Shown: piece after piece, positions 1-5,611 of the stretch | Layout of the letters: every line of letters begins with the position of its first letter | How positions within the stretch are numbered: the stretch's first letter is position 1 | Source of the DNA: CAYHKY01 sp964357355 | GTDB lineage: Bacteria; Patescibacteriota; Microgenomatia; UBA10105 | Reading direction: 5' to 3' | Length of the DNA: 7,771 nucleotides | Assembly (NCBI GenBank): GCA_964357355.1 | Contig: CAYHKY010000065.1 | Coordinates: forward strand, 1-7,771 | Notes under the pieces: generated by a model | Seen by the model: the letters and a program-made list of their open reading frames with translations, nothing else | What the model was told of the DNA's origin: nothing | Database searches by the model: none | Translations under genes and position numbers: made by a program

Positions 1-24
1 CAAACTAGGCTCGACAAGAGGTCT

Positions 25-56
25 TAGGTTCGAGCAAAGTACGGTCACCAGCTCCA
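25..56 (+). repeat. tRNA-3'-end-like boundary repeat, copy A
   Basis: This 32-base sequence starts TAGGTTCGAGC and ends CACCAGCTCCA. It matches the copy at 3618-3649 at 31 of 32 positions and the copy at 4786-4817 at 29 of 32. TTCGAGC looks like a tRNA T-loop. CACCAGC followed by T and CCA looks like the 3' acceptor strand, discriminator and CCA of a tRNA whose 5' strand would be GCTGGTG, and tRNA-Thr is a possible source. The T-stem does not pair properly and no matching 5' half is visible, so this is a tRNA fragment or attachment-site-like repeat rather than a functional tRNA. A terminator hairpin follows immediately. The left part of the element is missing, diverged or outside the window. 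Confidence 0.75.
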
Positions 57-80
57 AACCGGACAAACGTCCGGTTTTTT
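57..80 (+). terminator. Rho-independent terminator
   Basis: AACCGGAC (57-64) and GTCCGGTT (69-76) form a perfect 8-base-pair stem closing the tetraloop AAAC, followed by further T residues to 80. It starts one base after boundary repeat A. That is what one expects if repeat A is the 3' end of a tRNA-like transcript entering from the left. Confidence 0.8.
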
Positions 81-162
81 CATTTTTAGCCAAGAAATCC
101 CTTTTTTCTCAAGTTCGAGCCACGTTTTTTACAAAAATTGACTTAGCCTGGAAAGTAGTAAT

Positions 163-186
163 ACCGGTGACGGGAATAGAACCTGT
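163..186 (-). repeat. tRNA T-arm/acceptor-like remnant on minus strand
   Basis: Read on the minus strand this is ACAGG, the loop TTCTATT, CCCGT, then CACCGGT. The T-stem pairs at four of five positions and the loop fits the TTCNANN T-loop pattern. The last bases resemble an acceptor 3' strand like that of tRNAs with a GCCGGTG 5' end. It begins a few bases after the stop codon of the minus-strand PIN-like gene. It therefore sits relative to that gene much as the plus-strand boundary repeats sit relative to theirs. It may be a diverged boundary site of a unit inserted in the opposite orientation, but it is a single degenerate match. Confidence 0.35.
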
Positions 187-193
187 GAAGTTT

Positions 194-1498
194 TTACTCG
201 TACATTTCGTAATATGGCTTACTCCAGCTCTTGCCATAAACACTTTCAATTAATCGAAAGTGTTTCTTAGAAGCCTTATTTTTGATCTCTTGGAGATATC
301 TAAAAAGTTCTGCCTTATCTGAGAAGGAAAGAATTTTTGTTCCATATGGTTCAATTAACTTTTTAACGGGCCCAAAATTTAAGATGCTATGCATATCTCT
401 GTCTACTAATATTGCATCGCAATAAGGCAATAGAGTGGAAACCATTTCTACGTCATTAGTCATTCCTACATTTGGAGGATTAACACGACCTCCAGTGGAT
501 GCTTGATATTCTATAGCGGCCCACAAGGCACTGGATATTTTGTTAAATGGTAGGTCTCTAAAATCCTGTGAGTTAAAAAATTGAAAAATGGTTTTCAGTT
601 GATCATTTATGTCCATCTTTTCAGGTAAATATCTCATTAAGTTCGTTATTAAAGTATTGGATTGACCTAGAGCCAGAGAGATATATTCTTCAGTTGAAAT
701 TTCCTGATTATTTATTCTAGCTTGAAGCATTTTTGTCATTGCATCCATGTATTTTCTAACAAGTAATGGGCCGTAAGCAGAACTTTCTTTTAAGTAAAAT
801 GTCTGAAAGGTTTGTTTATCGCTTTTCCACTGTTCAAATAGTTCTTTGATTTTCTCGTTAACTTGCAGGCGTGAATTTCTATATTCGTCAATTTCCTCTT
901 TTTTAATTTTAAAATTGACCGTAATAAGCCACCTATCTTGCCATTCATTTCTGTCGCCCGTTAGTATGCTATCAACGTCAAGTCTCTTTATCTCAGTATC
1001 ACTCTTTTTAAGCCATTTTTTAAAACAATCTGAAATTTGAAATCTTTTAATTGTAAAAGGATCATAAAATGATTTAGCATCGGAGAGATGTTCATACATC
1101 CTTTTCAATGCGTGGAAATAACCATACAACATTGATTCTTCTTGGTGAAATTGAGAATCCGGACACAAAATAAGTTGGGATTTAACTAAAGTATCAAGCT
1201 CAGAAAACAATTTTACAAAGTCTTTATTTACCTTATCAGTTTTGCCTGTCTTTTTATTAATGGCTTTCATCATGTCGCTAATTGCAAACTGATCAATGTA
1301 GATTATTTTTTTATTTAGCTTCGGCAATTTATATGACTCGGAATACAGACAAGCCTTACATTTTCTGGAGTACATATCTCGTCCAACTGAGTTGGATACT
1401 CCAAAACTATCAGCTTTACCACATTTTGGACATGTATCATAAGGAGCTGAAATAAACATATCTGGAGAAATTGTTACCTGTTTCATAGACTCGACCAT
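194..1498 (-). CDS. zinc-ribbon protein with PIN-like C-terminal nuclease signature
   Basis: A 434-residue protein that I do not recognise by name. The N-terminus has a four-cysteine zinc ribbon (C23, C26, C47, C50). A hydrophobic strand followed by an acidic residue comes next (KKIIYIDQFAIS, D69). The middle is long and mostly helical, with an HQEES motif at 118-122. Near the C-terminus there is NDVEM (D349, E351), then PYCDAILVDRDMHSIL (D361, D366, D368). The spacing of strand-Asp, internal Glu and a late Asp in 'hDxxhhVDxDM' resembles PIN-like RNases, which cut RNA with metal-bound acidic residues; this assignment is inference. The start at 1498 has only a weak ribosome-binding site, and Met5 (1486) is an alternative. 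A TATAAT box lies upstream at 1590-1595, and a 12-base-pair inverted repeat fills most of the leader. The gene is divergent from the RHH regulator gene. It could instead be a PIN-fold structural protein or another metal-dependent nuclease. Confidence 0.6.
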   Translation of the reverse strand: MVESMKQVTISPDMFISAPYDTCPKCGKADSFGVSNSVGRDMYSRKCKACLYSESYKLPKLNKKIIYIDQFAISDMMKAINKKTGKTDKVNKDFVKLFSELDTLVKSQLILCPDSQFHQEESMLYGYFHALKRMYEHLSDAKSFYDPFTIKRFQISDCFKKWLKKSDTEIKRLDVDSILTGDRNEWQDRWLITVNFKIKKEEIDEYRNSRLQVNEKIKELFEQWKSDKQTFQTFYLKESSAYGPLLVRKYMDAMTKMLQARINNQEISTEEYISLALGQSNTLITNLMRYLPEKMDINDQLKTIFQFFNSQDFRDLPFNKISSALWAAIEYQASTGGRVNPPNVGMTNDVEMVSTLLPYCDAILVDRDMHSILNFGPVKKLIEPYGTKILSFSDKAELFRYLQEIKNKASKKHFRLIESVYGKSWSKPYYEMYE

Positions 1499-1502
1499 GG
1501 TC

Positions 1503-1576
1503 GATCTCTGTGGCTAAGATGGATCACTTACATGCCATCAGTTCTCTAAAAGTAAGATACCTTCGCCACAGAGATC
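1503..1576 (-). promoter_or_regulatory. long inverted repeat in the leader of the PIN-like gene
   Basis: GATCTCTGTGGC (1503-1514) and GCCACAGAGATC (1565-1576) are perfect 12-base inverted repeats separated by 50 bases. The interior offers a further CTTAC/GTAAG pairing. The element begins 5 bases before the start codon of the minus-strand gene. If transcription starts near 1583, almost the entire untranslated leader folds into this stem-loop. It could be a translational control structure, a protein-binding RNA or DNA site, or a footprint of a small mobile element. There is no T-run, so it is not a usual terminator. Confidence 0.65.
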
Positions 1577-1601
1577 ATTCGGTGTCTTGATTATACCGAA
1601 T
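1577..1601 (-). promoter_or_regulatory. promoter -10 box inside an inverted-repeat operator
   Basis: On the minus strand there is a consensus TATAAT at 1595-1590. It lies within the inverted repeat ATTCGGT (1577-1583) / ACCGAAT (1595-1601), which overlaps the -10 box by one base and would frame the promoter start region. The -35 (TAGGGA near 1613-1618) is weak. The predicted start near 1583 gives a leader of about 85 bases for the PIN-like gene. A dimeric repressor could bind here; the divergently encoded RHH protein is the obvious candidate, but that is inference. Confidence 0.5.
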
Positions 1602-1633
1602 AACATGGCTTTTCCCTAGCTAATATTTCGCAT

Positions 1634-1670
1634 TTGACAAATCTGTATACACTGTCATACAATGTAAACA
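1634..1670 (+). promoter_or_regulatory. promoter and tandem operator-like repeats of the RHH gene
   Basis: TTGACA (1634-1639) matches the -35 consensus, and TACAAT (1658-1663) follows after an 18-base spacer. Only 8 bases separate the -10 box from the ATG at 1672, and no Shine-Dalgarno sequence is present, so the mRNA is probably leaderless. Three imperfect TGT...ACA copies overlap the promoter: TGTATACA (1644-1651), TGTCATACA (1653-1661) and TGTAAACA (1663-1670). They are spaced 9-10 bases apart, close to one helical turn. Tandem sites at this spacing are typical of RHH repressors controlling their own gene. Confidence 0.65.
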
Positions 1671-1671
1671 T

Positions 1672-2070
1672 ATGCAAAGCGATAAAGTTCTCAATGCCCG
1701 AGTTTCCAAGAAACTCTACGAAAAAATCTCTGATAGAGCCAAGAAAAACAGGACGACTGTTTCTACTCTGATCAGAAACTTGGTGGAAGATGCTTTGGAA
1801 ATCCATGAGGATATTCACGAAGCAGTTGATAAAAAAATCAGAAAATATCTCACTGAGGCTGAGAAACAAAACATTTTAGGATACCAAGAGGTGGTGCTTA
1901 CCAAAGATACTGACTGTGACAACTGCGGAAAACCTCTCAAGGCATCAGAAATAGCCTATTTTGCCTTCTTTGAAGATAGGGATATAAAGGCTATTCTCTG
2001 TGCCACCTGTAAAGATGAAAGTTCACAGCCGGAGAAATCTAAAGCCCATGAGAATACTTCAAATCAGTAA
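1672..2070 (+). CDS. ribbon-helix-helix regulator with C-terminal zinc ribbon
   Basis: A 132-residue protein. Residues 5-42 (KVLNARVSKKLYEKI, then TTVSTLIRNLVEDAL) have the pattern of a ribbon-helix-helix DNA-binding domain: a short beta strand, a first amphipathic helix and a second helix after TTVS. A charged helical linker follows (43-70). Then comes a CxxC...CxxC treble (C82, C85, C110, C113), probably a zinc ribbon, and a polar tail. RHH proteins bind DNA as dimers and often repress their own gene or act as antitoxins. The tandem TGT...ACA repeats over the promoter fit autoregulation. The UbiB-like gene starts inside the last codons of this gene, so the two are probably one transcript. 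Fusion of RHH to a zinc ribbon is less common; whether the ribbon senses metal or redox state, or binds a partner, cannot be told. Confidence 0.8.
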   Translation: MQSDKVLNARVSKKLYEKISDRAKKNRTTVSTLIRNLVEDALEIHEDIHEAVDKKIRKYLTEAEKQNILGYQEVVLTKDTDCDNCGKPLKASEIAYFAFFEDRDIKAILCATCKDESSQPEKSKAHENTSNQ

Positions 2071-3418
2071 GGAATTGCTTTTCCTTAGCATCCAAACGAA
2101 ACCCTGGAATAAGAATCAGTTTGTTTCAAAAACAAATGCTGTATTAATCCGCAAGTCTTTGGAGCGCTTAGGCTCTGTTTTTGTGAAGTTAGGGCAAATG
2201 TTGGCACTGCGACCAGACTTTATTTCACCAATTTTTTGTGACGAGCTGTATAAGTTATTGGATCAAGTTCCTCCTTTCCAATCGAAGTTGGCGATGGACA
2301 TTCTCAAGCGTGAGCTGGGAAGCAATTTCCCAAAACTGCAAGAGCTTGAACCCATTCCCACCGCTTCAGCTTCATTTGCACAAGTCCACAGAGCGAAACT
2401 GGATAATGGCGATGTCGTGGCAGTAAAAATTCAAAGACCAGACATCGAGCTTGTGGTTCGTAGGGATTTAGGAATCATGAAATTTCTGGCACGTCTTTTT
2501 GATTTTTGGTTTCGACCTACCAATAAATTGATAAATATTGTGGAAGAGTTCGAGATTTGGACCAAAGACGAACTCGACTATTCTCTGGAGGCTACTAATA
2601 TAGAAAAGTTTAATGAGATGGCAGATCTGGTTGGAGATGGTATTCGCGGACCAAAAGTGTATAAAAACCTCAGCACTCCCAGGGTGTTAACGATGGAATT
2701 TATTGAAGGATGCAGCTTGACCCAAATCATCACACTTCTAAGAGCAGATAAAAAGAAGCAAGTTAAAGGACTCGGATTTGATGGCAAAGAGATCGTCGAT
2801 AAGTTAATCAAAAATATGTTGGAAATGGCCCACATTCATGGTTACTTCCATGCAGATCCGCACCCAGCCAACATTATTTTTACCCCAGGAAAAGAACTCG
2901 TAATGATTGACTTTGGCATTGTGGGCAACCTGACGAAGAAAGAGCGAGTTCTAATCCTCAGATACTTTCGTACTTTATTGGCAGGGAATGCTAAAGACTC
3001 CTTTGACTCATTGCTTGAGCTGCGTGGCAATAAACAACCGGATAACATGGATCAAATCAAAGAAAAATATCGCATTTTGGTTAATAAATTCGTAGAAACA
3101 TTTCACTCAAAGACTTACTTGGAACAACAAATAAAATCAGGTCCCATCTTGGCCGGAACATTAAGTCTCATGCAAAGTAATGGTATCGAGGTCCCAGTAA
3201 GTATTGTTAGATACTTTAAGACATTCGAAACCATTGAGGGTTTAATTTTTGCGCTCTATCCGGAACTTCAAATTCAAGACATGCTCAAGGAATTTAGGAG
3301 AGTGTCGATTATTAACATTGTTGATTCTCTGCCTACCAAGTTTGATGAGAAAAATATCAACTCCCTTGTACTTAAACTTATAGATTCGATCGAAAAGAGC
3401 TTATTGCTCAACGAGTAG
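2048..3418 (+). CDS. UbiB/ABC1/ADCK-family atypical kinase
   Basis: A 456-residue protein when started at the ATG at 2048. That start overlaps the upstream gene by 23 bases and has GGAG 13 bases before it. An in-frame start at 2000 would add 16 unconserved residues deep inside the neighbour. Family signatures are present in order: KxGQ (KLGQ, 47-50), the serine/alanine-rich loop before AQVH (about 107-114), the VAVK lysine (K127), a KDELDY acidic stretch (about 173-178), the catalytic loop HADPHPAN (268-275) and DFG (288-290). These are hallmarks of the UbiB family, which supports quinone biosynthesis or lipid homeostasis and has mainly ATPase-type activity. The common C-terminal pair of membrane helices is not obvious; the protein ends in a soluble-looking helix, so it is shorter than the usual 500-560 residues. 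The family is certain; the role in a probably quinone-poor host is not. Confidence 0.9.
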   Translation: MRILQISKELLFLSIQTKPWNKNQFVSKTNAVLIRKSLERLGSVFVKLGQMLALRPDFISPIFCDELYKLLDQVPPFQSKLAMDILKRELGSNFPKLQELEPIPTASASFAQVHRAKLDNGDVVAVKIQRPDIELVVRRDLGIMKFLARLFDFWFRPTNKLINIVEEFEIWTKDELDYSLEATNIEKFNEMADLVGDGIRGPKVYKNLSTPRVLTMEFIEGCSLTQIITLLRADKKKQVKGLGFDGKEIVDKLIKNMLEMAHIHGYFHADPHPANIIFTPGKELVMIDFGIVGNLTKKERVLILRYFRTLLAGNAKDSFDSLLELRGNKQPDNMDQIKEKYRILVNKFVETFHSKTYLEQQIKSGPILAGTLSLMQSNGIEVPVSIVRYFKTFETIEGLIFALYPELQIQDMLKEFRRVSIINIVDSLPTKFDEKNINSLVLKLIDSIEKSLLLNE

Positions 3419-3430
3419 TACTCTTGAATC

Positions 3431-3447
3431 TTTTGGGTTTACCAAAA
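3431..3447 (+). other. weak hairpin after UbiB-like gene
   Basis: TTTTGG (3431-3436) and CCAAAA (3442-3447) form a 6-base-pair stem with a 5-base loop, 12 bases after the UbiB-like stop codon. There is no T-run after it, so termination is doubtful. Confidence 0.25.
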
Positions 3448-3482
3448 ACTTCCATAAACAAACACAAATCAACACTCTTGAG

Positions 3483-3650
3483 ATGGTTTTTAAATTCGGT
3501 CAGTTGTACAATTAATCCTGGAGTGATGGAGGACCGAAGGATGATTTTGACAGCAGTTGGAAAGGTAATATCTGACTGGCTTAGAAGATACGATTTGATA
3601 TGGTCATCCAGGCTAGGTAGGTTCGAGCAAAGTACGGTGACCAGCTCCAG
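3483..3650 (+). repeat. composite boundary element B (41-base block, variable middle, 32-base tRNA-end-like block)
   Basis: The left block (3483-3523) begins ATGG and contains AGTTGTACAATTAATC and CTGGAG. It aligns without gaps to 4732-4772, matching at about 30 of 41 positions. The right block (3618-3649) matches repeat A at 31 of 32 positions. Two stems can form: CTGGAG (3518-3523) with CTCCAG (3645-3650), and TGGTCA (3601-3606) with TGACCA (3638-3643). The middle is about 94 bases and not shared with other copies. A TTG-started open frame of 77 codons crosses this element but shows no protein-like features. The stretch 3419-3683 otherwise holds no gene. Confidence 0.75.
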
Positions 3651-3668
3651 ACGATAAGAACTAAATGA

Positions 3669-3674
3669 TATATT
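3669..3674 (+). promoter_or_regulatory. -10 box of the small membrane protein gene
   Basis: TATATT lies 9 bases before the ATG at 3684 and no Shine-Dalgarno sequence is visible. The transcript may be leaderless, as for the RHH gene. No convincing -35 is seen; it would fall at the end of boundary element B. Confidence 0.35.
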
Positions 3675-3683
3675 ATTAATACA

Positions 3684-4058
3684 ATGAAAAAATTTATTTT
3701 AGTCACTGTTTCAAGTTTTTTAGCGGGTTTAGTTACTATGTGGTTAGTATCTTCACAGATTTTGCTTCAATTTTTACCTATTCCTAAATCTATGGGAGAG
3801 GGAGCTCTCATACCAGTAATCTTCGCTACATATGTTTTTTTGATTTTGATACCAATACTTTTTCTTATTGGTATATTTAAATTTACAAACTCCTGGAAAT
3901 TAACGGTTTATTCTGCATTATTAATTACTTTTTTCATCGGACTTATAATGCAGAAGAATCAAAGAGACTCTGAAAAGATTATTCAGGAAGAAAATGTAAA
4001 GTTTCACGAAATCATTAAACAAAATAGAACCACCCCTTCTCCAGAATTGATTAAATGA
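3684..4058 (+). CDS. small three-helix membrane protein, unknown function
   Basis: A 124-residue protein with three hydrophobic segments, at about 3-25, 41-66 and 72-90. A polar, partly charged C-terminal tail (91-124) follows, rich in Gln, Glu and Lys and ending in PSPELIK. The MKKF start could also act as a signal anchor. No catalytic motif is visible and I do not recognise the family. The gene is alone between boundary elements B and C, on the same strand as its neighbours, with its own -10 box. Small membrane proteins of this type are common cassette or defence cargo, but nothing in the sequence proves such a role. Confidence 0.7.
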   Translation: MKKFILVTVSSFLAGLVTMWLVSSQILLQFLPIPKSMGEGALIPVIFATYVFLILIPILFLIGIFKFTNSWKLTVYSALLITFFIGLIMQKNQRDSEKIIQEENVKFHEIIKQNRTTPSPELIK

Positions 4059-4122
4059 TTTAGTTATTTCCCCACCTAATTAGCTTGATAAGTAACCATT
4101 AACCGACTAAAATGAGCCAAAA

Positions 4123-4154
4123 GGGGTTCGATGCAATTTGCATTACCCGCTCCA
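4123..4154 (+). repeat. tRNA-3'-end-like boundary repeat, copy C (diverged)
   Basis: The last 30 bases (4125-4154) begin GGTTCGA and end ACCCGCTCCA, the same length as the corresponding part of copies A, B and D. The two ends are conserved while the middle differs. The middle contains ATGC...GCAT (4131-4134/4140-4143), which can form a small hairpin inside a GGG...CCC pairing. Conserved ends with an altered, self-complementary centre suggest that structure, rather than exact sequence, is kept. The 41-base left block seen in B, D and E is not clearly recognisable here. Confidence 0.6.
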
Positions 4155-4199
4155 AATGTACAGAAGTAACCACAAAATTACTAGGAAATTACATAAACA

Positions 4200-4230
4200 T
4201 ATAATCTCGTAACTTAAAACGATGATAGGA
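4200..4230 (+). promoter_or_regulatory. -10 box and ribosome-binding site of the Nudix gene
   Basis: A consensus TATAAT lies at 4200-4205, with only a weak -35 around 4177-4182. AGGA at 4227-4230 lies 7 bases before the ATG at 4238, a normal Shine-Dalgarno position. This unit therefore carries its own promoter downstream of boundary copy C. Confidence 0.55.
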
Positions 4231-4237
4231 TAAGAAT

Positions 4238-4705
4238 ATGAAGCTAGGTACTTTGTGTTATATTCGAGATAATAATAAGACTTTACTTCTCCATCGAACG
4301 AAAAAGAAGAACGATTCCCTGGCTAATTTTTGGATAGGATTAGGTGGCCATGTTGATATAGAAAATGGTGAATCCCCACACGAATGTATTGTTCGAGAGG
4401 TGATGGAAGAATCAGGATTGGTTGTAGAACCAAAGCTAAGAGGAATTATTACTTTTCATAATGTCGAACCAGAAAAAGATGATTGGTATGCATATTTATT
4501 TACTGCTTCAGAATTTCAAGGTAGTTTGATTGATTCAAACGAAGGTGATCTTCAGTGGATTGGAGGTGAAAAATTAGACGAAATTAATATTCCCGATGGA
4601 GATAGACTTTTTCTACAATGGATTCAAGAAAATAATCAATTATTTAGCGCAAAATTCACTTATGAAAATGGAAAACTACAAGATCATAAGGTTATCTTTT
4701 ATTAA
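4238..4705 (+). CDS. MutT/Nudix hydrolase, 8-oxo-dGTP diphosphatase-like
   Basis: A 155-residue protein of normal Nudix length. The Nudix box runs from GGHV (36-39) through GES (44-46) to REVMEESGL (53-61). The REUXEEXGU part is perfect, with E57 and E58 as metal ligands. The segment between the first glycine and E45 is two residues longer than the GX5E consensus. The N-terminal TLCYIRDNNKTLLLHR and the KKKND...FWIGLGG run resemble MutX-type enzymes, which hydrolyse oxidised purine nucleoside triphosphates to monophosphates. The true substrate cannot be fixed from sequence; other NTPs or NDP derivatives are possible. The gene is alone between boundary elements C and D and has its own promoter and ribosome-binding site. 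A deaminase-like and a kinase-like gene lie downstream. Confidence 0.88.
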   Translation: MKLGTLCYIRDNNKTLLLHRTKKKNDSLANFWIGLGGHVDIENGESPHECIVREVMEESGLVVEPKLRGIITFHNVEPEKDDWYAYLFTASEFQGSLIDSNEGDLQWIGGEKLDEINIPDGDRLFLQWIQENNQLFSAKFTYENGKLQDHKVIFY

Positions 4706-4731
4706 AGATCAGCAAAATTCCTAATACTAAT

Positions 4732-4817
4732 ATGGCTCTTTAGAGCAGTAAGTTGTAAAATTAAATCTGGAGCAACCAAGTTTCGTAGGTTCGAGCAAAG
4801 TACAGTATCCAGCTCCA
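4732..4817 (+). repeat. composite boundary element D
   Basis: The left block (4732-4772) contains GCTCTTTAGAGC, then AGTTGTAAAATTAAATC, then TGGAGC. The right block (4786-4817) matches repeat A at 29 of 32 positions and ends TATCCAGCTCCA. TGGAGC (4768-4773) pairs with GCTCCA (4812-4817). Only 13 bases separate the two blocks, so this is the most compact copy. GCTC..GAGC followed by A resembles a tRNA D-arm and GTTGTAA an anticodon loop (UGU, Thr), but the anticodon stem does not pair. The element starts 27 bases after the Nudix stop codon. Confidence 0.75.
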
Positions 4818-4821
4818 AAAG

Positions 4822-4850
4822 TGACAGAAATAAACATAAACTGACAGAAA
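4822..4850 (+). promoter_or_regulatory. 9-base direct repeat before the P-loop kinase gene
   Basis: TGACAGAAA occurs at 4822-4830 and again at 4842-4850. The copies are 20 bases apart, about two helical turns, and the second abuts the start codon at 4851. There is no Shine-Dalgarno sequence. The arrangement could be an operator or simply a local duplication. Confidence 0.45.
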
Positions 4851-5396
4851 ATGAAACTTATACTAATTGATGGTGGCCCCGCCTCAGGTAAAAATACTTT
4901 AGGGAAAATATTATCTGATGATCTTAACACCCTTGGAAACAAATCAATCCTTTTAGACTTAGATAACTACGTTGAGGAATTTTGTCCTACATGGATTTGG
5001 GACAATAATCAACAGAAAGAAAAAGATTTATCGAGCGCAAGGATAAGCTTAGTAAACGACATAAATAAACATCTTAAAGAAAATATTGACATTATTGTAA
5101 TTGGAAAAAGATTTTTTACGAAAGAGGATGTTGCCAAATACATAAACAATTTGTCTGTAAGGTGTTCTGTGCAACTTTATCATTTAAGTGTTCCTATAAC
5201 ATTGAGGAAACAAAGACTTGAACAGCGAGGTCCACATTCACTTATTGATTTAGATAAAGATCAAAAAGACCGTGATGCAATTACTACTTGGCCAGGATAT
5301 ATTTATCAAAATATAAACTCGGCAGAGTCAGATGCTAAAGAGTTAATGAGACTAATTGAAGCTAATGAGGGGTTGGTAAATATCAATAATTCTTGA
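4851..5396 (+). CDS. P-loop small-molecule/nucleotide kinase-like protein
   Basis: A 181-residue protein that starts with a strand and a Walker A loop (LILIDGGPASGKNTLG; GGPASGKNT at 8-16). Lys14 is followed by Asn-Thr rather than the usual Thr/Ser, comparable to the GKGT form of adenylate kinases. A second strand ends in LLDLDNY (34-40), where small kinases often place a substrate-binding acid. VIGKRFF follows the third strand (83-89). An arginine-rich segment (RKQRLEQRG, 119-127) fits a LID region. Size and layout fit the nucleoside/shikimate/adenylylsulfate-kinase type, which moves a phosphate from ATP to a small molecule; a zeta-toxin-like or antibiotic kinase is also possible. The gene stands alone between boundary elements D and E. 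I cannot name the substrate. Confidence 0.75.
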   Translation: MKLILIDGGPASGKNTLGKILSDDLNTLGNKSILLDLDNYVEEFCPTWIWDNNQQKEKDLSSARISLVNDINKHLKENIDIIVIGKRFFTKEDVAKYINNLSVRCSVQLYHLSVPITLRKQRLEQRGPHSLIDLDKDQKDRDAITTWPGYIYQNINSAESDAKELMRLIEANEGLVNINNS

Positions 5397-5412
5397 AACT
5401 CTGAACACTCAT

Positions 5413-5576
5413 ATGGTCTTTAAGTATCTCAAGTTGTAAAATCATATCAGCTATAACATAATAGCGAAGACCTATTTTTATTTTAGTAATAAGTGGAGAA
5501 TTGGGGTCGAGTAGATATTATTTGATATACTCGTCCTGACTAAATAAGTCCAATCCAATTACGCTATCCAGCTCAT
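5413..5576 (+). repeat. composite boundary element E (diverged)
   Basis: The left block (5413-5453) begins ATGGTC and contains AGTTGTAAAATCATATC at the same spacing as in D. The right block (about 5548-5575) is degenerate but keeps TAC..TATCCAGCTC before a final A. The base-pairing arms have changed together: ATCAGCT (5446-5452) faces AGCTCAT (5570-5576), pairing at six of seven positions, where B and D have TGGAG/CTCCA. GGTCTT (5415-5420) can also pair with AAGACC (5467-5472). A CGAGTA/TACTCG hairpin (5508-5533) lies in the variable middle. The stretch 5397-5611 holds no gene. Confidence 0.55.
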
Positions 5577-5611
5577 TACAAAAATTAAATAACTAATGAC
5601 AATAAATATTT

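Noticed and set aside
25..56. Repeat derived from the 3' end of tmRNA
   Set aside because: CCAGCTCCA also resembles the tmRNA end, but no tag-peptide region or matching 5' end is present. A tRNA with a CACCAGC acceptor strand explains copy A equally well, so I left the source open.
846..1040. Plus-strand frame opposite the PIN-like gene
   Set aside because: Its low-complexity Ser/Leu/Phe composition is typical of antisense translation of a lysine-rich gene.
1591..1869. Minus-strand frame of 92 codons opposite the RHH gene
   Set aside because: It is the antisense shadow of a well-supported RHH coding sequence and covers that gene's promoter.
2000..2047. Earlier ATG for the UbiB-like protein
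   Set aside because: It would overlap the upstream gene by 71 bases and add basic, non-conserved residues. The ATG at 2048 fits a coupled start better.
3424..3657. 77-codon plus-strand open frame after the UbiB-like gene
   Set aside because: It starts with TTG, has no ribosome-binding site or recognisable protein pattern, and runs through boundary element B, including its conserved non-coding blocks.
25..5575. CRISPR array
   Set aside because: The repeats are hundreds of bases apart, diverged, and separated by genes, not by uniform short spacers.
3483..5576. Canonical integron attC sites
   Set aside because: The sites are of suitable size and foldable, but they lack the RYYYAAC...GTTRRRY order; where GTT and AAC occur they are in the reverse order. 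No IntI-like gene is in the window.
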